From assembly GCA_024741835.1 (NCBI GenBank), contig JAENRP010000462.1:1-26899 (forward strand): a stretch of 26,899 nucleotides of DNA, read 5' to 3'. Position 1 is the stretch's first letter. Each line of letters begins with the position of its first letter. Positions 10,211 to 18,850 of this stretch are shown here, piece after piece. A program made the translations under genes and the position numbers. The DNA comes from Diplocarpon mali. Its lineage: Eukaryota; Ascomycota; Leotiomycetes; Helotiales; Drepanopezizaceae. The notes beneath the pieces are model-generated. The model was not told the origin of the DNA. It did not search any database and was given only the letters and a program-made list of their open reading frames with translations.

Positions 10211-10330
10211 AGAAGGCTATATAAAGGAAGGAAACCTATAAGAAGATCATATAAATGGAGGAAACCTATAAGAAGGCTATATACAGGGAGGAAATCTACA
10301 ATACGACTATATAAAAGGGTGAAAAGCTAT
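10211..10330 (+). repeat. Four tandem 30-bp units, three with a TATATAA/TATAAA-like core
   Basis: Units begin at 10211, 10241, 10271 and 10301, with no length variation. The first three share AGAAG at the start and GGAGGAAACCTATA-type ends; the fourth is diverged. Each has an ATATA core. Another TATATAAGG follows at about 10,403. The array resembles promoter repeats in an LTR, but no LTR pair is present to prove it. Confidence 0.85.
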
Positions 10331-11430
10331 AATATAGCTAAGTCAGAGGTACTCTTATACTATAACGCACGTTTTTTTATACTGCAGGGCAGCTGAACTC
10401 TATATAAGGGAGACGTAGGCGCCATATACTAGAGAGTATATTATAAGAGTTAATAAGGCCTAGACTATATAAAAAAAAATGTGGGGCTCTTTACTCTGAG
10501 TTCTATAGAGCTTTGTAGTAAGAGGCATATTAGAAATATACAAGGTACGGAGATTACCGCATAGAACGGAGGCTAAGGCTTAGTAAGCCTACCTTGTATA
10601 TATACTACTTCAGCTCTCTAGAACTAGAATCTACACCTTTCGATTCTATCACGCTCAGACCCTTTTCCGGGAGACGACAACTCAACACCTATACACGTTG
10701 TCTCCTATGAGCCTGCAAATTCTTACCAAGAGTCTGCGGAGCTGAGATTAAGTCCTTTCGACTACGAAATACCAAATCCTAAGTCGAATAAATCTAGAAC
10801 TTTTTAAAAGCTCCGGACCAAAAATCTTCGCATTACCTCTTTTATAAATACCTTCCGCTCTCGACCTTGATTTGCTTACTCTAGGCTCATTTAGATATAT
10901 AAATAAGATGAAAGTAAGTGCTACTCATAAATATTAACAGGAATAAGGCAGTTTATAGGATATAAGGAAAAGAGGAAAGGGTACGTTTCAAAAACTCGCA
11001 GATGTCGGATATTCTCTTAAAAAAAAATCTTAATCGAAAGCTCAAGTTAATAAGAAGACTTATAATAGACAGCCACTACTAACTAGTAAGACGCTTGATA
11101 TAATTGAATAAACCAGTGCAACTACAAGGAGGGCTTGTCCTAGAACAGGGAACTTAAGGCGACTATTTGCCTATGTGCCTTCTGAAGAACGTACTTACTC
11201 AAGACCTAGAGGGGATAACTATCGACTATGATATACATTAGAGTCTTATCTTAGGAACCAGGACTAGTTTCTCTATACTAAACTCGATAATAACGTTTTT
11301 TTCTTATGCTATATAGCTTAGAACCAATGTAACATATTAAATGGGGAAAAAAGACCTTTCTTTATAGAATAAAGCAAATCCTAAGTATCTGAGTCAAGCC
11401 TGCTTCATAGAAGCTTTCTATTACTGAGCA
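10331..11430. other. Degenerate repeat-derived sequence without a clear gene
   Basis: The composition is mixed and less AT-rich than the left part. A perfect 12-bp inverted repeat lies at 10536-10547 and 10590-10601, with a short inner inverted repeat (AGGCTTA/TAAGCCT) at its right edge. From about 10,735 a short plus-strand stretch reads ELRLSPFDYEIPNPKSNK. From about 11,060 to 11,330 another plus-strand frame reads coding-like (RRLFAYVPSEERTYSRPRG), with stops at 11,228 and near 11,270 that fit former Trp codons. I do not recognise either. Both are plausible remnants of transposon or captured-gene coding sequence. Confidence 0.4.
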
Positions 11431-11437
11431 ATCTAAG

Positions 11438-11650
11438 ATGAACTTTGAGGAGACTCTATTAGATAAGAGCTACGTCTTGGAAGCCGTCAAGCAATTCAGC
11501 AAGGACTTGACCGGCACCAAAGCCGCGAAGAAAAGTGAGCAAGCCGTTGAGGATAAGCTTTGCTACTGCTGGGGGGTTTATCAAAATACTTTCACGCGAC
11601 GGACCAAAGGATCTGGATCATCTCGTCCTGATGAAGCTGCAGGAAGGTGA
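11438..11650 (+). CDS. Hypothetical small reading frame, possibly a broken gene
   Basis: A 70-residue frame sits at the edge of the AT-rich block. The first 45 residues are Lys/Glu-rich and helix-like (SYVLEAVKQFSKDLTG, then KKSEQAVEDK), which looks like real coding sequence. After a run of six G at 11571-11576 the translation becomes basic and low in complexity. The frame shifted by one base instead reads FIKILSRDGPKDLDHLVL before a stop, which is more protein-like. A frameshift, an intron or a sequencing error in the G run would all explain this. No family is recognised, and it may be the remnant of a gene clipped by the transposon block. Confidence 0.3.
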   Translation: MNFEETLLDKSYVLEAVKQFSKDLTGTKAAKKSEQAVEDKLCYCWGVYQNTFTRRTKGSGSSRPDEAAGR

Positions 11651-12129
11651 AAGGAAACCATCACTCTAGGAACGGGTCAGTAATTATAGATTGTGCAGCC
11701 TTCGCTCTTGGGCTGGAGATGAGATCTGACTGGAATGAAGGCAAGAGTCAGTCGAGCTCCCCCTTGATTCAAACTAATAGTCTTCTAGGCCGAGTCAGGT
11801 CCGGAGGAGAGAAGGTTGCTGCCTCACTGCTGATTCAACGTCAGAAGACTCTACGGAGAGATTGGGAAGCTCACTCTACTTCAATTGGTCGCTCTGCAAT
11901 ATTCTAGAGGATAAGCCGCGACAAATGGTAATTATGACAGCCGTGGTGATAGCTGTCATGCTGGAAAAGACGTAACTCTAGCGAGGAAAAATTCCGGGCG
12001 GGGGAGGATATGGACACTAGAAACCACGGATGGCGCAGACACGAAACACTATTTGAAGGCTTCGTGGACTCTTAATTATCTCTATATAAGAAGAAAGAAT
12101 ATCCTGTAGGTACGAGTTAACAAGCCGAC
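11651..12129. other. Intergenic stretch with a short hairpin and a TATA element
   Basis: An 86-codon open frame at 11647-11907 has no features I can support. ATGACAGC and GCTGTCAT at 11934-11941 and 11952-11959 form an 8-bp stem with a 10-base loop. CTATATAAG at about 12,081 lies 45-50 bp before the ATG at 12130 and could serve as its TATA box. Confidence 0.4.
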
Positions 12130-12393
12130 ATGAGTCTCGTCGATAACTCGGCAGGAGTGCGTGGCCTGGTTGTCGGGTTCTTTGTGACTGCGCTTTCGAT
12201 GACCTTTTGTGGCAGCACTGAGGAATTCCTCTACCAGGCCAGGCTTCACCGTCCTAGTGTCTTCGCTGCGTCGAAGCGGTGCGGCGGGCAGGTGTATATT
12301 GCCAGAGATGCATGGTGTATATATGGCGCTTGGGGTGCGTCTATCGTCGGAGCAAGAGTGAAATCCCATGTCAACAGTCGTACATCATTCTAA
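12130..12393 (+). CDS. Hypothetical 87-aa protein, possibly secreted
   Basis: The frame opens at an ATG with a purine at -3, about 45 bp downstream of CTATATAAG. Residues 11-28 are hydrophobic (RGLVVGFFVTALSMTFCG) and could form a signal peptide with a long polar N-terminus, or a signal anchor. The rest has two Cys (near residues 51 and 63) and several Gly and aromatic residues, with no recognised domain. A frame of similar length exists on the opposite strand (12369-12082), so a chance open frame cannot be excluded. The promoter element and hydrophobic start are the only arguments for this strand. Confidence 0.3.
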   Translation: MSLVDNSAGVRGLVVGFFVTALSMTFCGSTEEFLYQARLHRPSVFAASKRCGGQVYIARDAWCIYGAWGASIVGARVKSHVNSRTSF

Positions 12394-13126
12394 CCTTCTA
12401 CTCTGATCTCTGGGATAAATGTTATTCCTGGAACCCGGTCGCCAGCTATTTGTGACGCAAGGACGGCGAAAATCTGCTGAGAGATGGCTTTTCAGCTCAA
12501 AATACCATTCAAAAGATAAATGAGGATTTATCTTGTTTTGCAGCACGTGTGACGCATCAAAAGTCAACTTCTCGTCCGAAGCTCAACATGTGAATACTTC
12601 TGGAGTAAATGCCAACTAAGGTCATGTTCAAGACTTTAAGTAGAGCCTGTATCTCTTATTTCTCTTCGGGAGGTGTTCAGGTCTGCCGCAGCTATTTCGC
12701 TCAAGGAGCTGTATTGGGTAATATCACTTCATTACATTTAATTCGGGCATATATCATGCATACTTCCCATTGGCAAGGGTTTCTTCAGTTCTCTTAGTCT
12801 ATTTTCCAGAGATCTAACGCCTTACTCCGTCATCTATTTTATTCACAATCTGATCAACACACGTTCTGGTACCATGAATAAAGCGAGAATCGTTCGTCTG
12901 CCACTCCCCGATCTTATTCACTGGCTCGGATATCATCCAGTGAGTGATTTATTCCAGCGCGAGTCATTGAATGGAGGCTTCTTACTACTTCTACCGCCCC
13001 ATCTTCTATTCCGACATTCTTCTACAGAGATACACAGTCGGTACAAGTACCTCCACAGTATCCCACGGACTACAGACACCAAATACAAAACCCAAAACTT
13101 CTAATCAAACTTCAAGAATTTGTTCG
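12394..13126. other. Intergenic stretch upstream of the secreted Cys-rich gene
   Basis: Short open frames here show no recognisable features. CACGTGTGACG at about 12,544 contains an E-box-like core. The in-frame ATG at 12971 would extend the downstream gene by 52 residues, but would bury its signal peptide, so I leave that part as leader. Confidence 0.4.
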
Positions 13127-13642
13127 ATGCAACCTACAACTCCCATGCTCGCTCTGGGAGTCTTCTCTACTACAGGCTTCTGTGCCATTGCCACCATCAC
13201 AGTGGCCGACCCTCTTCCCTGCATCCCCAACGCCGACCCAACCACATGTCTACTTAACTACAGAACGAAGAGTGGCCGCATCTTTGACGTAGCTGACCCC
13301 GGAATCTCAGCAAGCGCTTGGGTCTACTCAAACACCTGCCTCGCCCTCGGCCAAAAATCAGTCGCCGTCCCAGGACAAACAGAGATGGTCAACTGGGCTC
13401 TTTCCTTCAAGCGACCACTGCTCTTGGGCTCTGAGCACCGGCCCGGCATGTCTTTTGAAACTCCATGGTTCAGATATGACGGCCGTACCTATGGCTACGA
13501 GGACTGCAGCTGCACTGGCTCGGCGAACAGAGGTGGCTTCAACTGTGCTTGTCCGTTCAAGTGCAAGCTTTGGGTTTTGGACGGGGCGAAGCGCATATCT
13601 GAAGGCGGGACTGAAGACGCACGGATAGGGGGGGATCCATAG
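13127..13642 (+). CDS. Small secreted cysteine-rich protein (effector-like)
   Basis: The frame encodes 171 residues without introns. I chose the ATG at 13127 because it places a hydrophobic segment at the N-terminus: residues 7-27 (MLALGVFSTTGFCAIATITVA) fit a signal peptide cut before DPLPC. The mature part of about 144 residues has eight Cys at 32, 41, 71, 127, 129, 140, 142 and 146. Five of these cluster as C-x-C-x10-C-x-C-x3-C, so four disulfides are possible. There is no membrane segment or GPI tail after the signal. It matches no family I can name. Its small size, its cysteines and its position about 1.7 kb from a RIP-damaged transposon block are the classic profile of a fungal effector candidate. 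Function is inference. Confidence 0.75.
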   Translation: MQPTTPMLALGVFSTTGFCAIATITVADPLPCIPNADPTTCLLNYRTKSGRIFDVADPGISASAWVYSNTCLALGQKSVAVPGQTEMVNWALSFKRPLLLGSEHRPGMSFETPWFRYDGRTYGYEDCSCTGSANRGGFNCACPFKCKLWVLDGAKRISEGGTEDARIGGDP

Positions 13643-14355
13643 CAGATATGTTTATTATTATTCCATATATATAGTTATAGAACAACGGGGTAGTGCTTGG
13701 GAGCTATTCTGGAACCCTAAAATTGAGATGCAACGTTAGCGAGCGCAAGAGGCTACTTGATGCGGATTGAGGAGGATTTCTGATAAATCAGGACCTGTAA
13801 TCTTTCGCGATTCTTGTGATTTCTCTGTCAGTTGCCATCTTTATCATATAACCAGACTTCAAGTACCTACTGTTTTTCATCCAAGTGACCTCCTATTGTT
13901 GACATTTCGTGCCACCAACACTCTTCGTTCGCGGGTCATATTACAAGGTACGCGGAGCACATCTTTGGAATATGAGTCCGCGGTATATAGTATGTAGTAG
14001 CTACAGAATCTGGGACCTACTGCTACTGCCTTGTGATCTGGTACGTGCCAGGTGCTGGAGGAATGTTGATGTAGAGAGATAGTTTTCAAGTTGAATCTCG
14101 AGGGTCTATTTGTATTGAGAGCTGCCAGACGCAGATGTATTCAGCTTTTATACCCTAGCAACCGATGATTGCTATCTCGTTACCTTTCCATCCCAAGTCA
14201 GAGGTGGCCCAAAGCTGTGAGGTCAAACCTCTACCGAAATCGGCAAAACTCCGGCAGAACTTCCTCGCATCTGCAGGGACCACATCTCCATATCTCGAAC
14301 ATACAATCAACAACCGCTGACATCCACAGCTTCACAAATCAACCAGCAAGACGAG
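13643..14355. other. Intergenic region; promoter of the thioredoxin gene
   Basis: AT-rich ATTCCATATATATAG at about 13,660 follows the secreted-protein gene and may carry its 3' end signal. TTTTATA at 14146-14152 is the best TATA candidate for the thioredoxin gene. An upstream ATG at 14165 opens a frame of about 50 codons that closes near 14,320, before the main start, so it could act as an upstream ORF if transcription begins at that TATA. Confidence 0.45.
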
Positions 14356-15108
14356 ATGCCTTCTACCGTCAGCATCGGCTCTTCCGCAGAGTTCAGCAAA
14401 CTGCTGAGCTCATCTACAATCCTCGTCGCAGACTGTGCGCCTCCCCATCTCTTCTTCCCAGCAGCTCTGACAACCCCTCAGTTTACGCCGACTGGTGCGG
14501 ACCCTGCAAAGCAATAGCACCCACCTACGAGTCTCTCGCCGCGAAGCACTCCAAGCCCAACCGTGTCACCTTCACCAAAGTCAACGTCGACAACCAGCAG
14601 GAGATTGCGCAGAAATACGGTGTGCGAGCGCAAGTCTTCTCCTCCCTCCATCTGTGCAGGCAGAGCAGGGCTGACAAAAGTCAATAGCATGCCGACCTTC
14701 ATGATCTTCCGCTCCGGCAGCATCATCAACACGATCCGCGGCGCCGACGCCCGCGGCCTCACGACCGCCGTCGAGTCAGCAGTGAAGCTCGCCGGGACCG
14801 CGATCCCCGCGTACTCTTCAGCCGGCCGGACGCTCGGCGGCGCACCTTCCCACCGCGCATCGATGTCGCGGTCTTTTAGCCTGCAGGGGATTATCGATGC
14901 GGTTATCGGGTTCTTGGGGCTGTACTTGATAAGCCTGTTCTCGTTTGACGCTTACGCGGCGGCGGAGAACAGTCCGTTCAATGTGCATAAGGCTGGGCAA
15001 GCGCAAGTCAATGTTGCGGGAGGGAAAAAAGTAGAGAGGAGGATGGGAGCGCCGACACAAGCTGGCAAGAAGCTTGGTACGATTGCAGATCTAGCCGACA
15101 AGGACTAG
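14356..15108 (+). CDS. Thioredoxin with C-terminal transmembrane extension (3 exons)
   Basis: Exons are 14356-14434, 14482-14629 and 14688-15108, 648 nt in total, giving 215 residues. Residues 1-110 form a thioredoxin fold: VADFYADWCGPCKAIAP contains the redox pair C32/C35 and the usual Asp26, and MPTF gives the cis-proline P78. Both splice joins restore conserved motifs exactly (ADFYADW and GVRAMPTF). After the domain comes a Ser/Ala linker, then a hydrophobic segment at about 144-162 (IIDAVIGFLGLYLISLFSF), then a polar tail with basic residues. Classical cytosolic thioredoxins stop at about 105-110 residues, so this is an extended, probably tail-region membrane-anchored form, as occurs in ascomycetes. 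It would reduce protein disulfides. There is no signal peptide, so the redox domain should face the cytosol. The start has a purine at -3. Confidence 0.9.
14435..14481 (+). other. Intron 1 of the thioredoxin gene (GT-AG, 47 bp)
   Basis: The donor is GTGCGC, weaker than the usual GTAAGT type. The acceptor is CTCAG, with a branch sequence CTCTGAC ending at 14471. Removal joins GCA-GAC-T to TT-TAC, giving A-D-F-Y directly before the active site. Confidence 0.88.
14630..14687 (+). other. Intron 2 of the thioredoxin gene, GC-AG type (58 bp)
   Basis: The donor reads GCAAGT, an otherwise perfect donor with C in place of T. The acceptor is AATAG and the branch is CTGAC at 14671-14675. Removal gives Y-G-V-R-A-M-P-T-F, the conserved strand and cis-Pro region of thioredoxins. 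The alternative GT donors nearby (14622, 14634) would delete V-R-A or break the frame. Confidence 0.85.
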
Positions 15109-15526
15109 TAGCCTGTGCTGAGGGCGGGATGTGGCGGGAAGCGCCGGGAGTTGCATGGCGTTTGAGCGTCTGGGAAAGCTTGCGAGGGCACATGGTCTGT
15201 ACACAATCTCAGCGCGCTATCTGACAAGTCTGCAAAACTCCGTGTGACCCAAGAGAAGAGTGGCTGGTGCTCCTTGCGAAATTTATATATCCAAAACAAG
15301 ACGCTCCTGACAGCTTACTCCTTCAGATGACATCTTTCCACCTGCTGTTCCTATGCTCTGCGCTCAGCACAGACTCCTTTAGCTTTGCATGACCCCTGGC
15401 AGAGTATCATGAAAACGGGCTTGAGGTCCTGGTAGTCGAGTGAAGTCCTGGCCAGGGTCTGGACGGACAAGCACGAATCGTCCCGACTCACCGGCTGGCG
15501 ATCAAGGCTCTTCTCGTGTTTTGACC

Positions 15527-15559
<33 letters not shown>

Positions 15560-15563
15560 AGGG
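15527..15563 (+). repeat. (GA)n microsatellite and purine tract
   Basis: Thirteen GA dinucleotides, continued by GGGAGGGAGG. Confidence 0.95.
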
Positions 15564-15620
15564 CCAAAGCGAGCTCCTCTCCCCAGCGACGGCCCAGCCG
15601 GACGTGGGGCGGCGAAAGCG

Positions 15621-15656
15621 TCACCGTCACCGTCACCGTCACCGTCACCGTCGCCG
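15621..15656 (+). repeat. TCACCG hexanucleotide microsatellite
   Basis: Five exact TCACCG units and one TCGCCG unit. The period is a multiple of three, so all frames stay open across it. Confidence 0.95.
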
Positions 15657-16646
15657 CAGCCCCCAAACCGATGCCGAAGATGTCGCGTGCTGGCCAGAGA
15701 TTCTTCCCCTACTGGTGTGCCGGCAAGGTGCCTTGAGCGGCCTTGCGACGTGTCTGGTGAGTGCACGGTGTCGAGGGGAATCCAGCAGCGAGCCGACTGA
15801 GATCTGGGCCTCGCCCGCCTCGCCCGCCTCGCCCGCCCGGCCACGCAACCGGCCGCCCCGCATGGCTCGGTCGCGGCGTCGGCTACGCGGCGTCGGCTAC
15901 GCGGCTCTGCGGTCGGCGACGCGTCGGCTTCGATCTCGGCCGCACCCCCCTTTCCGCAGTGGCCGCGCTCTCCTCCGAGCGCACGCGCCCCCCCCNCCCA
16001 CGACGGGCGAGCCGATGACGACGGCGGTCCACGCCGACTGCGGAGGATGTCCCGAGGCCGGGCCGGAGGTCGGACGACGCCCGAAGGACCCACGTAGCCG
16101 GGGAGCCGGACATCGCGATGGCACGTGCCATGCTCCGAGCACCGCGAACCCGTGACGGCACGCTGACGAGAGGAAGGGGGGGAGGACAGGCCGGTCTCGG
16201 CGGACGCGCCTCGTTCGTGTCGCTTCCACTCGGTGCAGGGTGGCGCGACAATGCTTACTTGGTGCCGCCTACCGACCGGAACATCGGAGAGAGACCCCCG
16301 TCACGCGACAAGCTTCGGCGAGTCGAGTCTCGCCGCCCAGCACGGGGGGAGGCGAGACGCGAAGCCACCCTCCTCCTCCCTCACGTGACTCTCGGCCTGG
16401 AGAGGTGTTGTGAATCACATCACCCTTCGTGCCGGAAGTCACCGGCCTCACCGTGTGTCTCGGTGCACCGGACGACACCAGCAGCTGCTTAGAATAAACA
16501 CACTGCCGTGGCACCGTCGCAGCGAAGGCTGAGGTCGGTCCGCGAGCGCCATCGAACGCCGCTCTCTCTGCACCGCGAACGAGGACCGAGAGGAGGCCAG
16601 GGGATTGATCGACGTGGTAAAAACAGATCGCAATGTGTTGGTAAAA

Positions 16647-16664
16647 TTAGTCACGTGTGACTAA
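16647..16664. promoter_or_regulatory. 18-bp palindrome with CACGTG and AP-1-like half sites
   Basis: TTAGTCAC-GT-GTGACTAA is a perfect 8-bp inverted repeat around two bases. It contains CACGTG (a bHLH core) overlapped on both sides by TTAGTCA/TGACTAA, the site type bound by fungal Yap/AP-1 bZIP factors. It lies about 2.7 kb upstream of the nearest same-strand gene start and 1.5 kb downstream of the thioredoxin gene, so its target is unclear. The structure is plain; a regulatory role is inference. Confidence 0.5.
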
Positions 16665-17018
16665 AAATAAGGTTTCCTGGAATAGGGTGGGCCAAGGTAA
16701 CCCCCTGTCTGAGCCTGGGATTCCGAGGGTATCGTGACGGGCGGGGATATCCCAGTTGATTGCAGATATGTAGATATGGGTTGTGGAGATGGATCTGGGG
16801 GGGGGGGTAGATCAGGGTATTCCCTGCTACGGCGCACGACGGGGATCTGTAGCGGGGGTTTCGTGGTATCGTGTATCATGCCGCTAGGTGATGGGTTTAT
16901 GGTAATATATGTACATATGCGGCAAATCACACTACGCTTGAAAAGGAGCGACGCCGATGCGCGTGACGGGTAGCATCGGGTTTTGACCGGAGTGGGCGGT
17001 GGTTGGCGGGTTGGAGGA

Positions 17019-17161
17019 GATGAGATGGCGAGATGAGATGGCGAGATGAGATGCAGAGATGAGATGCAGAGATGAGATGCAGAGATGAGATGCAGAGATG
17101 CGATGCAGAGATGAGATGGCGAGACGAGATGGCGAGACGAGATGGCGAGATGACATGCAGA
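17019..17161 (+). repeat. 13-bp minisatellite, 11 copies
   Basis: Eleven contiguous 13-bp units of GATGAGATGCAGA or GATGAGATGGCGA, with no indels. The variants are ordered: two GGCGA units, four GCAGA units, one GCGATGCAGA variant, three GGCGA units and a last GACATGCAGA unit. Confidence 0.93.
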
Positions 17162-17455
17162 GGGCAGGTGAGCAGATGCCGTGGCCGGGGCATAGCGACC
17201 CTGCTGCGATGACCTGGCGCACACGTGGCTGCGGTCATGTGCCGAGAGCTGACCTAATACCAAGGTCAGGCGATCCCGGATCGAAAGCGAATCGAAAGCG
17301 AATCTCGTCGACGGAGTGTAAACACTGATCCCTCCTCTGCGCACGCAACATGCACAAGACAGAGCACGGCGCCAACACCTCCCTCCCTCATCCAGTCCAC
17401 AGCGCAGCTGGGCTCTCGACTGACGGACGTGCCGGCCGAATAGTCGCGAAGCGTC

Positions 17456-17475
17456 CGAAACGAAACGAAACGAAA
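17456..17475 (+). repeat. CGAAA pentanucleotide, 4 copies
   Basis: Four exact CGAAA units. Confidence 0.95.
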
Positions 17476-18216
17476 CCTGTCAACCACTCGAACTCTATCT
17501 CCGCGAACGCAACCCGGCCGTAGATAGCCGGGGCGATTAGATAGTCGCCCCTCCAACCCATCTCCCAGGAGGAAGACAAAAAGAAAAAGAAGGGAAGAAA
17601 AAATAAGAATTGACAATCAAAATCCTTCAGCAAAACTTCTCCCTCCATTCTCATTCGTCCGCTCCCCGGCTACCGAACTTTCTCATCGGCCCGCTGCGAG
17701 AGTAGGCAAACATTTCTCCCCTTGCGTGCCGCTGCAGGAACAGCAACACCAACAAGGAGCAGGGGGCGGGGCGGGGCCGAGCGGTAACCCCTGGTCCCCT
17801 TGCGAGCGACGGGTGCGTGCAGGCGAGTTCAGGTACGCCGGGCGCGAAGCTGTTCCTGGCCTATGACACGAGGGGGGTTTCGGGAGAGCGGGGACGTCGC
17901 CGGGGGTGTGACAGGGACGAGGCAGGGATCCCCGAGGCTGTTTAAGATTAGAAATGTGGTGAGCGGTTAGGATGGGAAGGGAGGGATGAGGATGTGTTGA
18001 GGGCCAAAGCCAGATTCGTCGTTCCGGCTTCTGTTTTGGTTTCTGTTTACTTTCCTCTCCAACCGATGGAAGCGAAGCGATTGTTGGCGGAGGATGACAC
18101 GCGTGCCGGTGGAAGCGGGAGGGCGAGGGTGGTCGCCGGCCTGTGGAGCAACGCAAGACTGCCGGGGAGGGGAGAGGAGATAGCCGGTGGAAGCTCAAGG
18201 CAGCGCCCACGATTTT

Positions 18217-18238
18217 GAGAGAGAGAGAGAGAGAGAGA
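18217..18238 (+). repeat. (GA)n microsatellite
   Basis: Eleven GA units, followed by AAGATC. Confidence 0.93.
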
Positions 18239-18744
18239 AAGATCTCTTGGGGGGAGGGGAGACCGGACGCGAGCTGCTGGGGAGGCCCTTGATGGAGCTG
18301 GTGAAGAGGACCATTGGCCGCACAATCGTCCTCGGACGCTGCAGACGAAGCTATTCGCTTCGTCAGGGCAAACGCCGTGCACCGAGCGCCGCAGCGGCAA
18401 CTCGAGAGGCAGACGGGGCGGTTGAGCCTCTGTCGCTCGGGTGTCCTATCGAACCATCGCATCCCGTTGTCGCGTCCCACGGCAGGCCGGAATCCCCATC
18501 ACCGGCTGGCCTGTTGTCCTGTCGTCGTCGCGGGACCACAGCGCATCACAGCGCATCGCATCGCCTCGGATCCTCTCTGTTGATACTGCCCTCTGTCAAG
18601 CGAGCTCTCTCTCTCTCACGCTCGTCTAAACCACCTCCCCAACGTGGCCTAGCCCCCGCAGCGACCGTGGCCGCGCAATCCCGCCCCGCCCCGCCCCGCC
18701 CCTGCTAATCCGCCCGGCACTCAACTTAGAACAGGCAACGCCAA

Positions 18745-18850
18745 GCCAAGCCATCCCTTCTGCCTCCTCTCTCTTCCCACTCTTCCTCTTCCTCCTCCTC
18801 CTCCTCCTCCTCCCTCCTCTTCTTCCCCTCCACCACCACCCACCACCATC
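18745..18850 (+). promoter_or_regulatory. Pyrimidine-rich promoter tract with (CCT)7
   Basis: Almost unbroken C/T on the plus strand, including seven CCT units at 18791-18811. CT-rich tracts upstream of the start are common in strongly expressed filamentous-fungal genes. It lies 520-625 bp before the GPI-type gene. Confidence 0.5.

Larger units (their letters stand above)
15109..16646. other. GC-rich intergenic region with simple repeats and one ambiguous base
   Basis: No gene is supported. The stretch holds a (GA)13 tract at 15527-15552, five TCACCG hexamers at 15621-15650, three 9-bp units at 15808-15834 and two 14-bp units at 15875-15902. Long open frames on both strands overlap here and consist of Arg/Pro/Ala-rich low-complexity translation, as expected from GC-rich non-coding DNA. 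The single N at 15996 lies inside a run of C. A TCACGTGAC core is at about 16,381. Confidence 0.6.

Noticed and set aside
12971..13126. Upstream in-frame start for the Cys-rich secreted protein
   Set aside because: Starting at 12971 would put 52 residues before the hydrophobic segment and destroy a normal signal peptide.
15488..16251. Several overlapping frames of 110-200 codons on both strands
   Set aside because: They are low-complexity translations of GC-rich simple repeats, crossing an N, with both strands open at once.
17019..17161. Repeat array considered as a coding His/Ser/Leu repeat protein on the minus strand
   Set aside because: The 13-bp period shifts frame every unit; the apparent repeat peptides are a by-product of the minisatellite.
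17683..18480. 265-codon minus-strand frame
   Set aside because: It is Pro/Ser/Arg-rich, reads through a GA microsatellite as L-S-L-S, has no domain, and lies in the probable promoter region of the GPI-type gene.
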